NCBI GenBank assembly: GCA_017475035.1
Contig: JAFVGK010000036.1
Span: 1 to 55,793 of the forward strand
Reading direction: 5' to 3'
DNA length: 55,793 nucleotides
Source of the DNA: Blautia sp.
Lineage (GTDB): Bacteria > Bacillota > Clostridia > Lachnospirales > Lachnospiraceae
In this document: one piece after another, positions 1 to 8,788 of the stretch
Layout: the number at the start of each line of letters is the position of its first letter
Position numbering within the stretch: the first letter of the stretch is position 1
Notes under the pieces: generated by a model
Databases searched by the model: none
What the model was told of the DNA's origin: nothing
Seen by the model: only the letters and a program-made list of their open reading frames with translations
Program-made: the position numbers and the translations under genes

Positions 1-1
1 G

Positions 2-778
2 TACTATATACCCTTTTCCCTGTTTCTATCCGTCCTGCTGATCTTCACGTTCTACTGCACCATCAACCTCTCTGTATTTAAGGCCAGGAGCGCGGAGAAG
101 ACGGTGGAGCTCGCCCTGATGCGGCAGAACTACAATCATATCGAAGAGAATATCCGGCAGCAGAAACGGGCGCTGCATGATACCCGGCAGCTTCTGCGCA
201 ATATATCGGTTCTGGCCAGGGAAGAAACAACGGAAAACCTGCTGAAATTTATTGATGAGAGCATAGAATATATCACTGTATCGGACAACATCTTCTGTTC
301 AAATCCTTGCATCAACGGCCTGCTTGGATACTATACCAGCCTGGCGGAAGCGCAGGGAACCGCCATTTCTGTTCGTGCCGTCTGTGACCAGCTTCCGTTT
401 TCCGACACGGAACTGACCATCCTTCTGGGCAGCGCCCTTGACAATGCCGTCTGTGCGACGGTGGAGTATGCGCAGGCCTTCCCCGAACCGCGCCCGAAGA
501 TTCAATTTACAGCGGATACGATCAATGATCAGTTTGCGGTTCAGATTGAGAACCCCTGTCTTTCCGTCTCATATGCCAAAGCCTTCCGGCAAAACAGCAG
601 CGCCGGGGGGAGAAACTGGCTCCCCGCTGACGCTTTTCTGAGCACGCATGGAGGAGGCTATGGACTTCGTAGCATGGAGAGGATCACAAAAAAAAATGGG
701 GGGCATGTCTGGTTTTCTTTTGACAGGGACAATCACAGCTTTATTACCCGGCTGATGCTGCCTGTGAGAGGGGTGTAG
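2..778 (+). CDS. GHKL-type sensor histidine kinase (AgrC-like), 5' end outside window
   Basis: The reading frame is open to the left edge, so the N-terminus is missing. The first residues form the end of a membrane helix (FSLFLSVLLIFTFYC), followed by a dimerisation helix with a probable phosphorylated His in the QQKRALHDTRQ stretch. The C-terminal part is a GHKL ATPase: an N-box around LLGSALDNAV and a glycine box GGGYGLRSMERI. This architecture is that of peptide-sensing quorum kinases of the AgrC/ComD type (family knowledge); the signal cannot be inferred here. The stop is 2 nt before the start of the LytTR regulator, so the two form one transcription unit. Confidence 0.88.
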   Translation, partial: YYIPFSLFLSVLLIFTFYCTINLSVFKARSAEKTVELALMRQNYNHIEENIRQQKRALHDTRQLLRNISVLAREETTENLLKFIDESIEYITVSDNIFCSNPCINGLLGYYTSLAEAQGTAISVRAVCDQLPFSDTELTILLGSALDNAVCATVEYAQAFPEPRPKIQFTADTINDQFAVQIENPCLSVSYAKAFRQNSSAGGRNWLPADAFLSTHGGGYGLRSMERITKKNGGHVWFSFDRDNHSFITRLMLPVRGV

Positions 779-780
779 CA

Positions 781-1488
781 ATGCGCTTTGCGATATGTGA
801 TGACAACAAGGTTGACATTCGGTATATGCAGGAAGTATTCCGCCGCACCGCTCCGGGCCATGCCCTGGACGCCTATAATGAGGTGGAAGGCCTCCTTACC
901 GCCATCTCAGACGGCGTCCGCTATGACCTCTTGTTTCTGGACATCATCATGCCGGAGCAGAGCGGTATGGAGGTTGCCCGGACGCTTGCCCGGATTGCTC
1001 CGGAGACATCGGTGGTGTTTTTGACGGACAGTAACGACTACGCTGTCGAAGCATTTTCCGTCAAGGCGCTGCACTATGTCATCAAGCCGCTGACAGATGC
1101 GGCCCTGATAGAATGCCTGCACAGGCTGGAGGAACGGCAGCACTCCCGAAGGAGAGTACACATCTTCAGTTCTTCCGGGATACAGCAGATGATTTTTGCG
1201 GATGAGATACAGTACGCGCAGAGCAACGCGCATTACTATGATCTGCACCTGACGGACGGGACGATCATGAAAGCCCGCATGACCCAGTCAGAGATCCAGG
1301 AAACTCTCGGAAATTCGTTTCTGCCGATCTCCAGAGGGCTGGTCGTCAATGTGGAGTTTATACGGCAGCTCGGCACACGATCCTGTATCCTGAAAGATGG
1401 AAGGGAGATCCTTTTGAGCCGCAAAAACCAGGAGGCTATCCATTCTGCCTATGCCGCTTATGTTTTTTCGCAGTTATCCCAACGGTGA
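781..1488 (+). CDS. LytTR-family response regulator (AgrA-like)
   Basis: This 235-residue protein has an N-terminal receiver domain with the acidic pocket CDD near residues 6-8, the phospho-acceptor Asp54 in LLFLDIIMP, and the conserved Lys in YVIKPL near residue 101. The second half (about 130-233) is a LytTR DNA-binding domain, with ISRGLVVNVEFI and a basic end. It should be phosphorylated by the preceding GHKL kinase and act on direct-repeat promoters, as AgrA and ComE do. The target genes are not evident; the CPBP-type proteases downstream are often linked to peptide or bacteriocin loci, but that link is inference. Confidence 0.92.
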   Translation: MRFAICDDNKVDIRYMQEVFRRTAPGHALDAYNEVEGLLTAISDGVRYDLLFLDIIMPEQSGMEVARTLARIAPETSVVFLTDSNDYAVEAFSVKALHYVIKPLTDAALIECLHRLEERQHSRRRVHIFSSSGIQQMIFADEIQYAQSNAHYYDLHLTDGTIMKARMTQSEIQETLGNSFLPISRGLVVNVEFIRQLGTRSCILKDGREILLSRKNQEAIHSAYAAYVFSQLSQR

Positions 1489-1603
1489 TACGGGGGGGAC
1501 AGTTTCCCGGTGTCTGCTTTAAGAATCACACATGTTAATCAAGTATACTCTGTGAGATGACCGCGTCCTGCAGGGTGCGCTTTTGTTGCAGAGGGAGGAT
1601 CAT

Positions 1604-2683
1604 ATGACTGAGACTTTAAGAAATAAATGCGATCTTTTTGAACGGAATCGTGCTGCCATTTCAAAAAAGTTCGTGCTTCAAAAGAATGAGATGAGCATAG
1701 CCGCAGCACTGATGTTTACCAGTGCAGACAGAGAAGCGGATATTGAAAAGCTGGAAGAATGCCGCCGCATTCTCAACAGGCATACTGGCTTTTTCTCCGA
1801 GTACCGGGAAGCAGTAAAATTAGTTTTACTCAGTGAAATGTCACTTTCAGATGATGCGGAACGATATATCGTGGATGTCAAAGCAGTATACAAAGAGCTG
1901 CATAAGGGGCATTTCAAGGATAACTCATATATGGTTCTTGCAGCAATGCTGATTTGCGAGTATGGCAGGCAAGGTGATGCAGACAGAATCATTGAAAAGC
2001 ATAACGAAATCATGAAACAGATGGAAAAGCTGCATCCGATCCTTACAGACTCTGCGGATATATCCTATGTGATACTCCTTGCAATGTCTGACAGACCGGT
2101 TGATCTGATCCTCAGCGATATCAATGAATGCCTGGATTATCTGAAAAGAACCTGCAAAGTCAGGGCCGGTTCTGATTCAATCCAGCGGCTCAGTGAGATT
2201 GTTGCGCTGACAGAGGGAGACTTTAAGGAAAAATGTGATAAGGTCATAAAGCTTTATGATTTGTTACAACAAAATAAGGCGGCAATTGAAGACGGATATG
2301 TTTTTTCATCACTTGGACTACTGACAGGCGCTGATGAAGAACAGGAGCAGATTATCAATGAAATTCTTGAAACCTATGAATTCCTGAAGGACTGTAAGGG
2401 GTTCGGTGATAACTCAGAAGGTAAAAAGCTGCGGTTGTTGTTTGCCGAACTTCTTGTTGCTGATAGTTATGGCGCAGAAAATGCAATGATAAACAATGCG
2501 TTCATAAACAACGCATTGTCAGTCATAAAAGCACAGCAGATTGCAGCAATGATTACTGTAGTATCGAATATACTTTCTGTGGCATTAGGCGCTGTTATTG
2601 ATAAAGATAATACAGAAACAGACAGTAGTGATACTGCGCAGACGGAACAACTGTCAACTGAAAGTGAGGAGGGGCAGGAATGA
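1604..2683 (+). CDS. DUF4003-like protein, function unknown
   Basis: The product is a soluble, mostly helical protein of 359 residues. The start at 1604 is chosen because GAGGGAGGA lies just upstream; an in-frame TTG at 1583 has no such site. The pattern (LFERNRAAISKKF near the N-terminus, LEECRRILNRHTGFFSEYR, and two similar halves) matches what I know of DUF4003, a Firmicutes family without an assigned activity. Residues 280-330 hold a short alanine/isoleucine-rich hydrophobic segment, and the C-terminus is acidic and Ser/Thr-rich. It is followed 68 nt later by a CPBP-like membrane protein in the same direction. Confidence 0.6.
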   Translation: MTETLRNKCDLFERNRAAISKKFVLQKNEMSIAAALMFTSADREADIEKLEECRRILNRHTGFFSEYREAVKLVLLSEMSLSDDAERYIVDVKAVYKELHKGHFKDNSYMVLAAMLICEYGRQGDADRIIEKHNEIMKQMEKLHPILTDSADISYVILLAMSDRPVDLILSDINECLDYLKRTCKVRAGSDSIQRLSEIVALTEGDFKEKCDKVIKLYDLLQQNKAAIEDGYVFSSLGLLTGADEEQEQIINEILETYEFLKDCKGFGDNSEGKKLRLLFAELLVADSYGAENAMINNAFINNALSVIKAQQIAAMITVVSNILSVALGAVIDKDNTETDSSDTAQTEQLSTESEEGQE

Positions 2684-2751
2684 AACTATAGGTCAGCTGC
2701 CACGAAAAATAGCAGCAGTCAGAAAATCTTTCGCATTATCAGGAGGACAAC

Positions 2752-3507
2752 ATGATTTCAGAGGAAAATAAAACCAAAGTAATAAATCCGGATTTTCCGT
2801 TTTACAATGATAATCCCATAATTGAGCCATGGGGAATACTGCTTTTTACGGCGGTTGTAATATGGATGACGATTTCCACATTTATAGAAATTGAGTATCC
2901 AGGCTATTCAGGACCTATTATATTCTGCGCACTTCCACTCGCTGTCTTTTTAATTGCAGCACGTGGTAAAATGTCTTTGATTGTCAAAAAATTTAAGGCA
3001 ATGGACTTCGTGCGTATCATTATAACACTTATTCTTCAGTTTATATTTGTTATAGGAATCACTTTCGCCCGCAATGTATTTCTTCATGCAGAGCCAACAG
3101 CCAATTCCATCATAGATGCCGACATGAATGCCACTTTTTGGGGGCTGATATTAGTCCAGCTGTTTGGAGAAGAATTATATAAACTGCTGACCTTCCTTAT
3201 TGTTTTAATCTTAATATATAAACTGACAAAAAAGCGTATGCTGTCCGTTGTAGTCGGTACAGTGGTTATGCTTTTTGTCTTTGCCGCTGCTCATGCTACC
3301 GCATATGATTTTAATTGGAGTCAGATTCTGATAAATCAGGGGATTGCCACTTTCTTCTGTTTTTACAATTATATTAAGTCAAAGAATATTCTGACATCTT
3401 ATATACAGCATGTGCTCCTGGATGCAATACCGTTCATAATGGCAATGGCCGGCGTGTTTGAGAAGTTTCAGTGGCCAGGCACTCAGAAAACATTGATATG
3501 TTCTTGA
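2752..3507 (+). CDS. CPBP-like intramembrane protease (divergent)
   Basis: This 251-residue protein has about seven hydrophobic segments. It carries the three spaced motifs of the CPBP (Abi, type II CAAX protease) family in slightly altered form: Glu140-Glu141 followed by Lys144 rather than Arg (GEELYK), His181 in a membrane helix (FAAAHA), and His220 with Asp224 (HVLLD). Family members cleave membrane substrates or give self-immunity to bacteriocins. The ending (WPGTQKTLICS) runs directly into the remnant zone that begins at about 3510, so the natural C-terminus may have been replaced. Confidence 0.65.
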   Translation: MISEENKTKVINPDFPFYNDNPIIEPWGILLFTAVVIWMTISTFIEIEYPGYSGPIIFCALPLAVFLIAARGKMSLIVKKFKAMDFVRIIITLILQFIFVIGITFARNVFLHAEPTANSIIDADMNATFWGLILVQLFGEELYKLLTFLIVLILIYKLTKKRMLSVVVGTVVMLFVFAAAHATAYDFNWSQILINQGIATFFCFYNYIKSKNILTSYIQHVLLDAIPFIMAMAGVFEKFQWPGTQKTLICS

Positions 3508-3509
3508 CT

Positions 3510-3660
3510 GCATTTTTGTGAACAGGTAACGGCCGGTGGATATCTTTCCTTTTACCACGCGGGATATGAACCATGTGTCCAAATCTCAGCTATTCGAGAT
3601 GGCGAAAGCAATTATTGAAAGCTATACTCGTGAACGCATTTAACTGCCGCTTTCGGATTG
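3510..3660 (+). pseudogene. Unidentified coding remnant
   Basis: A frame read here ends with VDIFPFTTRDMN and then a helical stretch finishing IIESYTRERI before a stop at about 3643. It lacks a start and any upstream part. I do not recognise the parent protein. It lies between the CPBP-like gene and the recombinase remnant and is probably debris from an integrated element. Confidence 0.25.
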
Positions 3661-3738
3661 AAAAGGGAGCGCGTTCACTCGTTATACGTTGGGCAGATCG
3701 GCAGACATTTCCGTTACCGAGTATAAATTGGCCGGAAC

Positions 3739-3790
3739 ATAAACTGAGCCATAGTGAGGAGGCCCCCCCGCTGTGGCTCAGTTTTATATT
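3739..3790. terminator. Strong hairpin, probable two-way terminator
   Basis: ATAAACTGAGCCATAG pairs with CTGTGGCTCAGTTTTAT about 16 nt later. The flanks are A-rich on the left and T-rich on the right, so it could stop transcription in both directions. It sits inside decayed element sequence. Confidence 0.6.
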
Positions 3791-3799
3791 TATTAAGGA

Positions 3800-3949
3800 T
3801 TTCCTTCACATCCTTGAGCCGGAAAAGATGCCGGATGTGGTGACGGAGTTTGACGAAGCACTCTGGGGGAGCCTTGTGGAGAAAGCTGCGATTTATGGGA
3901 AAGACGACATCCGTTTCCTGCTGATTGCGGGACGGAGATCAAAGCGTGA
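3800..3949 (+). pseudogene. Large serine recombinase, C-terminal remnant with frameshift
   Basis: The frame reads MPDVVTEFDEALWGSLVEK, then AAIYGKDDIRFLL. This resembles the end of zinc-ribbon large serine recombinases (TnpX/Tn4451 type), which usually finish with FDxxxW, VDKVTVY and F-DGTEIKA. The last part of that signature, GTEIKA followed by TGA at 3947-3949, is present but in a different frame, so a one- or two-base change near 3925 has broken the reading. Only about 50 of the several hundred family residues remain. It marks the scar of a former integrative element. Confidence 0.6.
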
Positions 3950-3961
3950 TATAAGAGCACG

Positions 3962-4003
3962 GCGCTTCACTACTTCTGAGGTGGGACGCTTTTTTTTCGT
4001 TTT
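3962..4003 (+). terminator. Imperfect hairpin followed by eight T
   Basis: GGCGCTTCAC and GTGGGACGC form an imperfect stem around ACTTCTGAG, followed by TTTTTTTT. It lies just after the recombinase remnant and before the acetyltransferase gene. Confidence 0.45.
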
Positions 4004-4060
4004 GGGATAGAAAAAGTTCTGAATAACGAGTATGATAAAACTTGTGTGGAGGTAAAAGGT

Positions 4061-4612
4061 ATGGATTATAGGGAAACCGAGTTTAAACTGAAGGATGGCC
4101 GTGATGCGCTGCTCCGGAGTCCTTGTGAAGAGGATGCGGAACAAATGCTTCAATTTATCATCAAAGCTTCCGGAGAGACGGATTTTCTGATGAAATACCC
4201 GGAGGAGTTTGCAGATTTCACTCTTGAACAGGAGAAGTCTTTCATCAACGAAGCATACAACAATCCGGACAGGATCATGATTGCCTGTCTTGTAGAAGGC
4301 AGGTTTGCCGGGAACTGTATGATTTCTTTTCGTACCGGGCTGAAAGACCGCCACAGGGCTTCCGCAGCGATTGCCCTTTTGCAGGAATACTGGGGCTTTG
4401 GAATCGGGACAAAAATGTTCGAAGAACTGATTCAGATCGCAAGGGAAAGAGACGGAGTCCGTCAGATCGAGCTTGACTTCATTGAAGGAAACAGCAGGGC
4501 AAGGAGTCTTTATGAGAAAATGGGATTTCGTATTACGGGAGTAAAGCCTGACGCTATTAGAATGAAAGACGGTACCTTTGTGAATGAGTATATGATGGTG
4601 AAAAGGTTATGA
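4061..4612 (+). CDS. GNAT-family N-acetyltransferase
   Basis: This 183-residue GNAT protein probably transfers an acetyl group from acetyl-CoA to an amine; the substrate is unknown. Visible features are the acetyl-CoA loop (EYWGFGIGTKMFEEL), the following IELDFIEGNSRARSLYEKMGF block, and a closing strand. Start 4061 is chosen because TGGAGGT lies 8 nt upstream. It resembles RimL/RimJ-like single-domain enzymes. The stop codon overlaps the next start (ATGA at 4609), so the DUF3784-like gene is translationally coupled. Confidence 0.85.
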   Translation: MDYRETEFKLKDGRDALLRSPCEEDAEQMLQFIIKASGETDFLMKYPEEFADFTLEQEKSFINEAYNNPDRIMIACLVEGRFAGNCMISFRTGLKDRHRASAAIALLQEYWGFGIGTKMFEELIQIARERDGVRQIELDFIEGNSRARSLYEKMGFRITGVKPDAIRMKDGTFVNEYMMVKRL

Positions 4613-4944
4613 GTACTGGTAAATCTATTGTGGCAATTGTAATTTTTGGGTTTTCAGGGTTCTTGATGGTCTTGGGAATCAGGCATTATATGGAGAAAGG
4701 TTTCTTGATGAACAATGCCTATCTCTATGCATCAAAAGAACAACGAGAAAAAATGAACAAGAAACCATATTACAGGCAATCCGCTATTATATTCGGTATT
4801 CTGAGTGTTGTGTTTATCGTTATTGGTCTGTCTCTTGTACTTCAAGATGACAGAATTCTGCTATTTGAGATACTGCTTATTTCCGGAGCGATTGTATATG
4901 CGGTTGTGTCTTCTGTTCAGATAGGTAAGCAAGAAACGAAATAA
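4609..4944 (+). CDS. Small membrane protein, DUF3784-like
   Basis: The 111-residue protein has three predicted membrane helices (about 8-24, 62-82 and 87-106). Between helices 1 and 2 is a soluble loop with LYASKEQREKMNKKPYYRQS. The pattern of one helix, a loop with SKEE-K-K, then a helical pair fits DUF3784 in Firmicutes, which has no known function. The start overlaps the stop of the acetyltransferase by four bases. Confidence 0.6.
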   Translation: MSTGKSIVAIVIFGFSGFLMVLGIRHYMEKGFLMNNAYLYASKEQREKMNKKPYYRQSAIIFGILSVVFIVIGLSLVLQDDRILLFEILLISGAIVYAVVSSVQIGKQETK

Positions 4945-4970
4945 GCAAAGCGGGATCTGTTGGAGAGTTA

Positions 4971-5300
4971 ATGGTTATGGAAAACATTATATGGCTGATA
5001 ATAATGGTGCCGGTAAGTCTGCTGTTTACTGGCCTTGGAGTTTATGCCTGGAAAAGGAAAAAGCCAATGTGGTTCTGGTCAGGAAGTACAGTTGAGGAAT
5101 CAGAGATATCAGATATATCTGCATATAACAAAGCGAATGGAATTATGTGGATTGTTTTTTCGGCGATACTATGGATTAGTACGATTTTCGGAAGTCTGAA
5201 TATGAAAATCGGTGGAATCACCCTGATTGTAGGCTGCATCCTTGGAGTCCCTGCTCTTCCAATTGTTTACGGGAGAATTTACAGAAAATACAAAAAATGA
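4971..5300 (+). CDS. Small membrane protein, unknown
   Basis: This 109-residue protein has helices near residues 5-26, 60-78 and 80-98. The loop after helix 1 carries KKPMWFWSGSTV, then EISDISAYNKANGIMW. That loop is characteristic of a small membrane family common in Clostridia, often annotated only as hypothetical. ATG 4971 is followed in frame by ATG 4977; TTGGAGAG upstream could serve either. It belongs to the same-direction array of small genes. Confidence 0.55.
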   Translation: MVMENIIWLIIMVPVSLLFTGLGVYAWKRKKPMWFWSGSTVEESEISDISAYNKANGIMWIVFSAILWISTIFGSLNMKIGGITLIVGCILGVPALPIVYGRIYRKYKK

Positions 5301-5324
5301 ACGACAAATCAGGTTTGTAGAGAG

Positions 5325-6050
5325 ATGAATCGGATTATGAAAATACTAAAAAAGATATTCAGCGTACCGGAAGATTACATAAAATCCGTAGAGGCCTATA
5401 AATCGATGGATGCCATCCGAGCCATAGGCGTATTTGCTTCTGTTTTCGTGCTGTATGCGCTTTGTGGTGTGGTGGCTTTAAAAACGGATGTTGCCGGCCA
5501 AAGATGGGTTGGAATCCTATTTAATGGCATTTGTATAGGCATTGTGCTCATCCTGATGCGACACCAAAAAGAAGGGTTGGAAACGGTGGGCCTAAAGGGT
5601 GGTAACATAAAACTTACCCTGATTATCGGTTGTGCTGTTGGAACACTGCTATTCTTTTTAAACGGCCTTTCCAATATCTGGTTTGCCGGAAAGAGTTTTG
5701 TCTCCGCTGACAGGATCTTGATTGATATTCTTTTTTACCTTTTTGTGGCTTTAAGCGAAGAACTGATTTTCAGAGGCTATATTCTCACCCGGTTGTATGG
5801 ATTGGTGAAAAACGTGTATGTGGATATGCTGATAGTGGCGCTTCTTTTTATACTGATGCATTTTCCCTACCGCATGGTGGCATACCAGATGTCATTTGTG
5901 GAATTTATTACGAATGTGGATCGCGTATCGGACCTTTTTATTACTGGACTTTGGCTTTCCTACATACGGATCAAAACAAACAGCCTGTACGGAGCAATCT
6001 TACCGCATTGGATGAGTGATTTGGCATATGATATTGTGACACACGTCTGA
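5325..6050 (+). CDS. CPBP family intramembrane metalloprotease
   Basis: This 241-residue protein has seven to eight membrane segments and a complete CPBP catalytic set: Glu145-Glu146 with Arg150 (SEELIFRG), His179 (LMHFP), and His228 with Asp232 (HWMSD). The family includes type II CAAX proteases and bacteriocin self-immunity proteins. It is closer to the family consensus than the gene at 2752, which has Lys in place of the Arg. It sits alone among small unrelated genes, with 24 nt separating it from the previous stop. Confidence 0.88.
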   Translation: MNRIMKILKKIFSVPEDYIKSVEAYKSMDAIRAIGVFASVFVLYALCGVVALKTDVAGQRWVGILFNGICIGIVLILMRHQKEGLETVGLKGGNIKLTLIIGCAVGTLLFFLNGLSNIWFAGKSFVSADRILIDILFYLFVALSEELIFRGYILTRLYGLVKNVYVDMLIVALLFILMHFPYRMVAYQMSFVEFITNVDRVSDLFITGLWLSYIRIKTNSLYGAILPHWMSDLAYDIVTHV

Positions 6051-6181
6051 AGAAGGAGAGGATTCAGTGCCGTATAGATAAATACTACAAATACCAGTTT
6101 GCAGTGAAGCCTATAAACTGAGAAAATAGTGGATTTCCTTCGGTTCAATAATTGTTTACACAGGTTATAAGGAGACAAGCC

Positions 6182-6955
6182 ATGAGATTTCACACATTTG
6201 GGAATGAGTCCGGAAAAACGATAGTGCTGATACACGGAATGCTGAATCCGTGGCAAATCTGGCAGAATGTTTCGGAAGAATTTTCGGAAGAATATTATAT
6301 TGTTATTCCTGAACTGGATGCTCATACACAGGGAGAATCAAGCAGTTTTATATCGGTTGAAGACGAGGCGCAGAAAATTCATGATTATCTGACAGAGAAT
6401 CATAAAGAGAGGCTTTTTATGATCTGCGGATTGTCGATGGGAGGACGAATTGCCGCGACATTGGCTGGAATGCAGGGGATAACTGCAGAACACCTGGTTC
6501 TTGATGGAGCACCGCTTCTTCCCATGCCTAAAGTATTGATATTATTTATGGCTAAAACCTATATAAGCATCATACGAAAATCTCAAAAACGAGATCCAAA
6601 AATTATTGAGAGCTTTAAAAAAGATTTCCTTCCGGAAAGATACCTGGAAGACTTCCTAAGCCTTGCCGATTATATGGATGAGCAGTCAATCAAAAACATA
6701 CTAAGCAGTGTATTTTCTGCCTTTCAATTCAAGAAGTATGATGATTCATGCAGAATACTGTTCATGCATGGTACAAAAGGAAATGAATCAGTATCAAAGA
6801 AGGCTGCAATCAAGATGAAGGAAATAAATCCTCAGACACAGATAAGGTGTTTTGACGGATATGCACATGCAGAGCTTCTCAGTTTTGAACCATCCCAATG
6901 GATTGGGGCAGTAAAAATCTTCCTGGAAGAAGAAAAAGTTGTAAATCATCAATAA
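6182..6955 (+). CDS. Alpha/beta-fold hydrolase
   Basis: The product has 257 residues. The oxyanion segment is IVLIHGM, and the nucleophile elbow is GLSMGGR with Ser85. A C-terminal YAHAEL provides the probable catalytic His near residue 236. A helical lid region (about 115-190) lies between the nucleophile and the last strands. Start 6182 is taken because AAGGAGA precedes it by about nine bases. The substrate cannot be inferred; esterase or lipase-type activity is the family default. Confidence 0.85.
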   Translation: MRFHTFGNESGKTIVLIHGMLNPWQIWQNVSEEFSEEYYIVIPELDAHTQGESSSFISVEDEAQKIHDYLTENHKERLFMICGLSMGGRIAATLAGMQGITAEHLVLDGAPLLPMPKVLILFMAKTYISIIRKSQKRDPKIIESFKKDFLPERYLEDFLSLADYMDEQSIKNILSSVFSAFQFKKYDDSCRILFMHGTKGNESVSKKAAIKMKEINPQTQIRCFDGYAHAELLSFEPSQWIGAVKIFLEEEKVVNHQ

Positions 6956-7027
6956 GAAATTCCTTGCCATGATGGATGATCTTGTTTTTGGTGTTCAGCT
7001 GATCTATGTGAAGAAGGAAGGAGAACC

Positions 7028-7216
7028 ATGATTGTATTTGCGATTGTGATTTTAATTGCAGGAATACTCCTGGTGGCAGCACCTAAGCTGGTTTATGAGA
7101 TTACACAAAGTTGGAAAAGCAATAGTGATTCCGAACCGTCAAATTATTACATGATATTATCCAGAGTTCAAGGCGTTATCCTGACAATAGTTGGAATTGT
7201 ATTGATTTTTTATTAG
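7028..7216 (+). CDS. Small two-helix membrane protein, DUF6199-like
   Basis: This 62-residue protein has helices at about 2-18 and 47-61. The short loop holds KLVYEITQSWKSN, then EPSNYY. It resembles the small DUF6199-type proteins of Firmicutes, which have no proven role. A good AAGGAGAA ribosome binding site precedes the ATG. Confidence 0.55.
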   Translation: MIVFAIVILIAGILLVAAPKLVYEITQSWKSNSDSEPSNYYMILSRVQGVILTIVGIVLIFY

Positions 7217-7303
7217 AATATTTTGTTACAAATGATAATAAAATCCGGCTTATAGAGCAGATTATCTTTTAGGCAATCAACTATCGGAGGAGATGAAATA
7301 TTT

Positions 7304-7699
7304 GTGGAAAAACTACGTAGGGTTACCAAGGTTATTGACATTGTGGTTTTTACTGCGACCACACTTGCTATTGCAGGAGTGTTCTATGAGGGAATGACTC
7401 AGAAATGGTATGATTGGGTTGGGATACTGGTAATCTGTATGGATTATTCTTTTATGCCGGCGACCATCTGCCATTTGATAACGGACAGAAAAGAAAAGAC
7501 AATATGGTTACATCTGTTTTCCCTGATCATTATCATTATTGCAGTAGTCATGAAGTTTATAGATGTTGATTATCCTGCTATTACATTGGTTTTGTGGTAT
7601 TTCTATATCTGGTTCTTTTACGGGTTCCTGATTGTGAGGAGATACTTGATAGATCGATATATTGGGATTTACGAAGGATTATATGAAAAAGAAAAGTGA
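7304..7699 (+). CDS. Four-helix membrane protein, unknown
   Basis: This 131-residue protein starts with GTG after a GGAGGAG site. Four membrane helices are visible (about 12-29, 38-56, 67-86 and 93-113), ending in a charged tail (IGIYEGLYEKEK). I do not recognise a family. Its 3' end overlaps the start of the next small gene at 7683 in another frame, which suggests coupled expression. Confidence 0.6.
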   Translation: MEKLRRVTKVIDIVVFTATTLAIAGVFYEGMTQKWYDWVGILVICMDYSFMPATICHLITDRKEKTIWLHLFSLIIIIIAVVMKFIDVDYPAITLVLWYFYIWFFYGFLIVRRYLIDRYIGIYEGLYEKEK

Positions 7700-7874
7700 T
7701 TTAATGTGGAGTATAAGCTTAATCGCAATTGGAATTGCAACAATTATTTTAGCAGGTGCAAATATTGTAGGAATAGATTTGCCGGATATGCTTGTTCGGT
7801 TATTGGGTATAGTAGATCTGGTTACACTTCCGATTTTAGTATACTCAACAATAAAAAAGGTAAAGAAAGACTAA
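7683..7874 (+). CDS. Small two-helix membrane protein, unknown
   Basis: This protein of 63 residues (MKKKSDLMWSISLIAIG onwards) has two helices and a lysine-rich end (KKVKKD). Start 7683 is preferred over an upstream in-frame TTG because ACGAAGGA precedes it. It overlaps the end of the preceding gene by 17 nt. Confidence 0.55.
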   Translation: MKKKSDLMWSISLIAIGIATIILAGANIVGIDLPDMLVRLLGIVDLVTLPILVYSTIKKVKKD

Positions 7875-7981
7875 AGTCAGAATTTCACTGTGCCGGGATG
7901 AGGCATATAGGTAAGAAATTTGACAGGCGGTATGATCTGTTATGGATGCAGAAAAAACTACAGTAAGTGGAGTGAAGATCT

Positions 7982-8404
7982 ATGACACACAAAGAAAAGG
8001 CAATGAAGATATTCTATGAAAAATTCAACTGCTCGCAGGCAGTTCTTGGAGCATACGCGGAGGAGTATGGACTGACGGTAGACCAGGCTATGAAAGTGGC
8101 AGCATGTTTCAGCGGGGGTGTGAGAAAAGGTGAAGTGTGCGGCGCTGTATCCGGTGCGATCATGGTGATCGGATTGAAATACGGAGAAGGCACCGACTAT
8201 AAAGCAATTGCTTACCCCAAGGCTGCCGAGTTTATGGACAGATTCAAAGAAAAGAATGCCTCATATGTCTGTAGGGATCTGCTTGACTGTGACATATCCT
8301 CCGAAGAAGGGATGCTCTATGCTCGAGAGAAAGGTCTTTTTAATGGTATTTGTCCGAGAATGGTAGAATCCGCGGTTGATATCCTGAAAGAGATGGAAAT
8401 ATAA
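7982..8404 (+). CDS. C_GCAxxG_C_C family redox-type protein
   Basis: This 140-residue protein shows the spaced cysteines that name the family: Cys17 in NCSQAV, Cys42 in ACFSGG, Cys53 in VCGAVSGA, then Cys97 and Cys103 in CRDLLDC, and Cys124 in GICPRMV. Family members are thought to have redox or metal-linked roles in anaerobes, but no activity is established. All key cysteines are present, so this copy looks intact. Confidence 0.88.
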   Translation: MTHKEKAMKIFYEKFNCSQAVLGAYAEEYGLTVDQAMKVAACFSGGVRKGEVCGAVSGAIMVIGLKYGEGTDYKAIAYPKAAEFMDRFKEKNASYVCRDLLDCDISSEEGMLYAREKGLFNGICPRMVESAVDILKEMEI

Positions 8405-8446
8405 GCAACCGGGTACAGTGAAACCAATTTCCAGTTGTTCGAGGTG

Positions 8447-8788
8447 ATGAAAATGCCCAGACAAAGCGTGTTCGATAAGCCGTATACAAAGGTGTACTCC
8501 TGCCTTGTCCAGAAAGCGGAACGGAAGGGCTGGACAAAGTGCGAAGCGGATTAGGTTATCATATGGCTGACAGGGTATCCGGATATTGAAGCTGCCGGGG
8601 ATGTAACTTATGGTGAATTCCTGTCTTCTGCTCCATTCCGGAATCCTGGAGCTGACATGATCAAAGGCTCTATCTGCGGCGTGAAGGCAGAGGAGATCGC
8701 TGATCCTCTGACTAAGAAGATGCGTCAGCTGGACAAGCTGGTCGATGAACTGGCGAAGTGTAAAGCAATAGAGAAGGTGTTGAGATGA
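8447..8788 (+). pseudogene. DUF2200 family gene broken by an in-frame amber stop
   Basis: Reading from ATG 8447 (or 8453) gives PYTKVYSCLVQKAERKGWTK, then TAG at 8552-8554. In the same frame it continues VIIWLTGYPDIEAAG, SICGVKAEEIADPL and QLDKLVDELAKCKAIEKVLR to TGA at 8788. Together this is a nearly full DUF2200 protein. The stop replaces a residue that is usually Glu or Gln (KAEVDE-IIRWLTGY in relatives), so one C-to-T or G-to-T change explains it. TAG ends intact genes elsewhere in the window, so recoding is unlikely. The end overlaps the next ATG by four bases. Confidence 0.8.

Noticed and set aside
8552-8554. TAG recoding (suppressor or pyrrolysine) in the DUF2200 gene
   Set aside because: TAG ends intact genes in the window, DUF2200 has no such known residue, and the nearby genes are also decayed.
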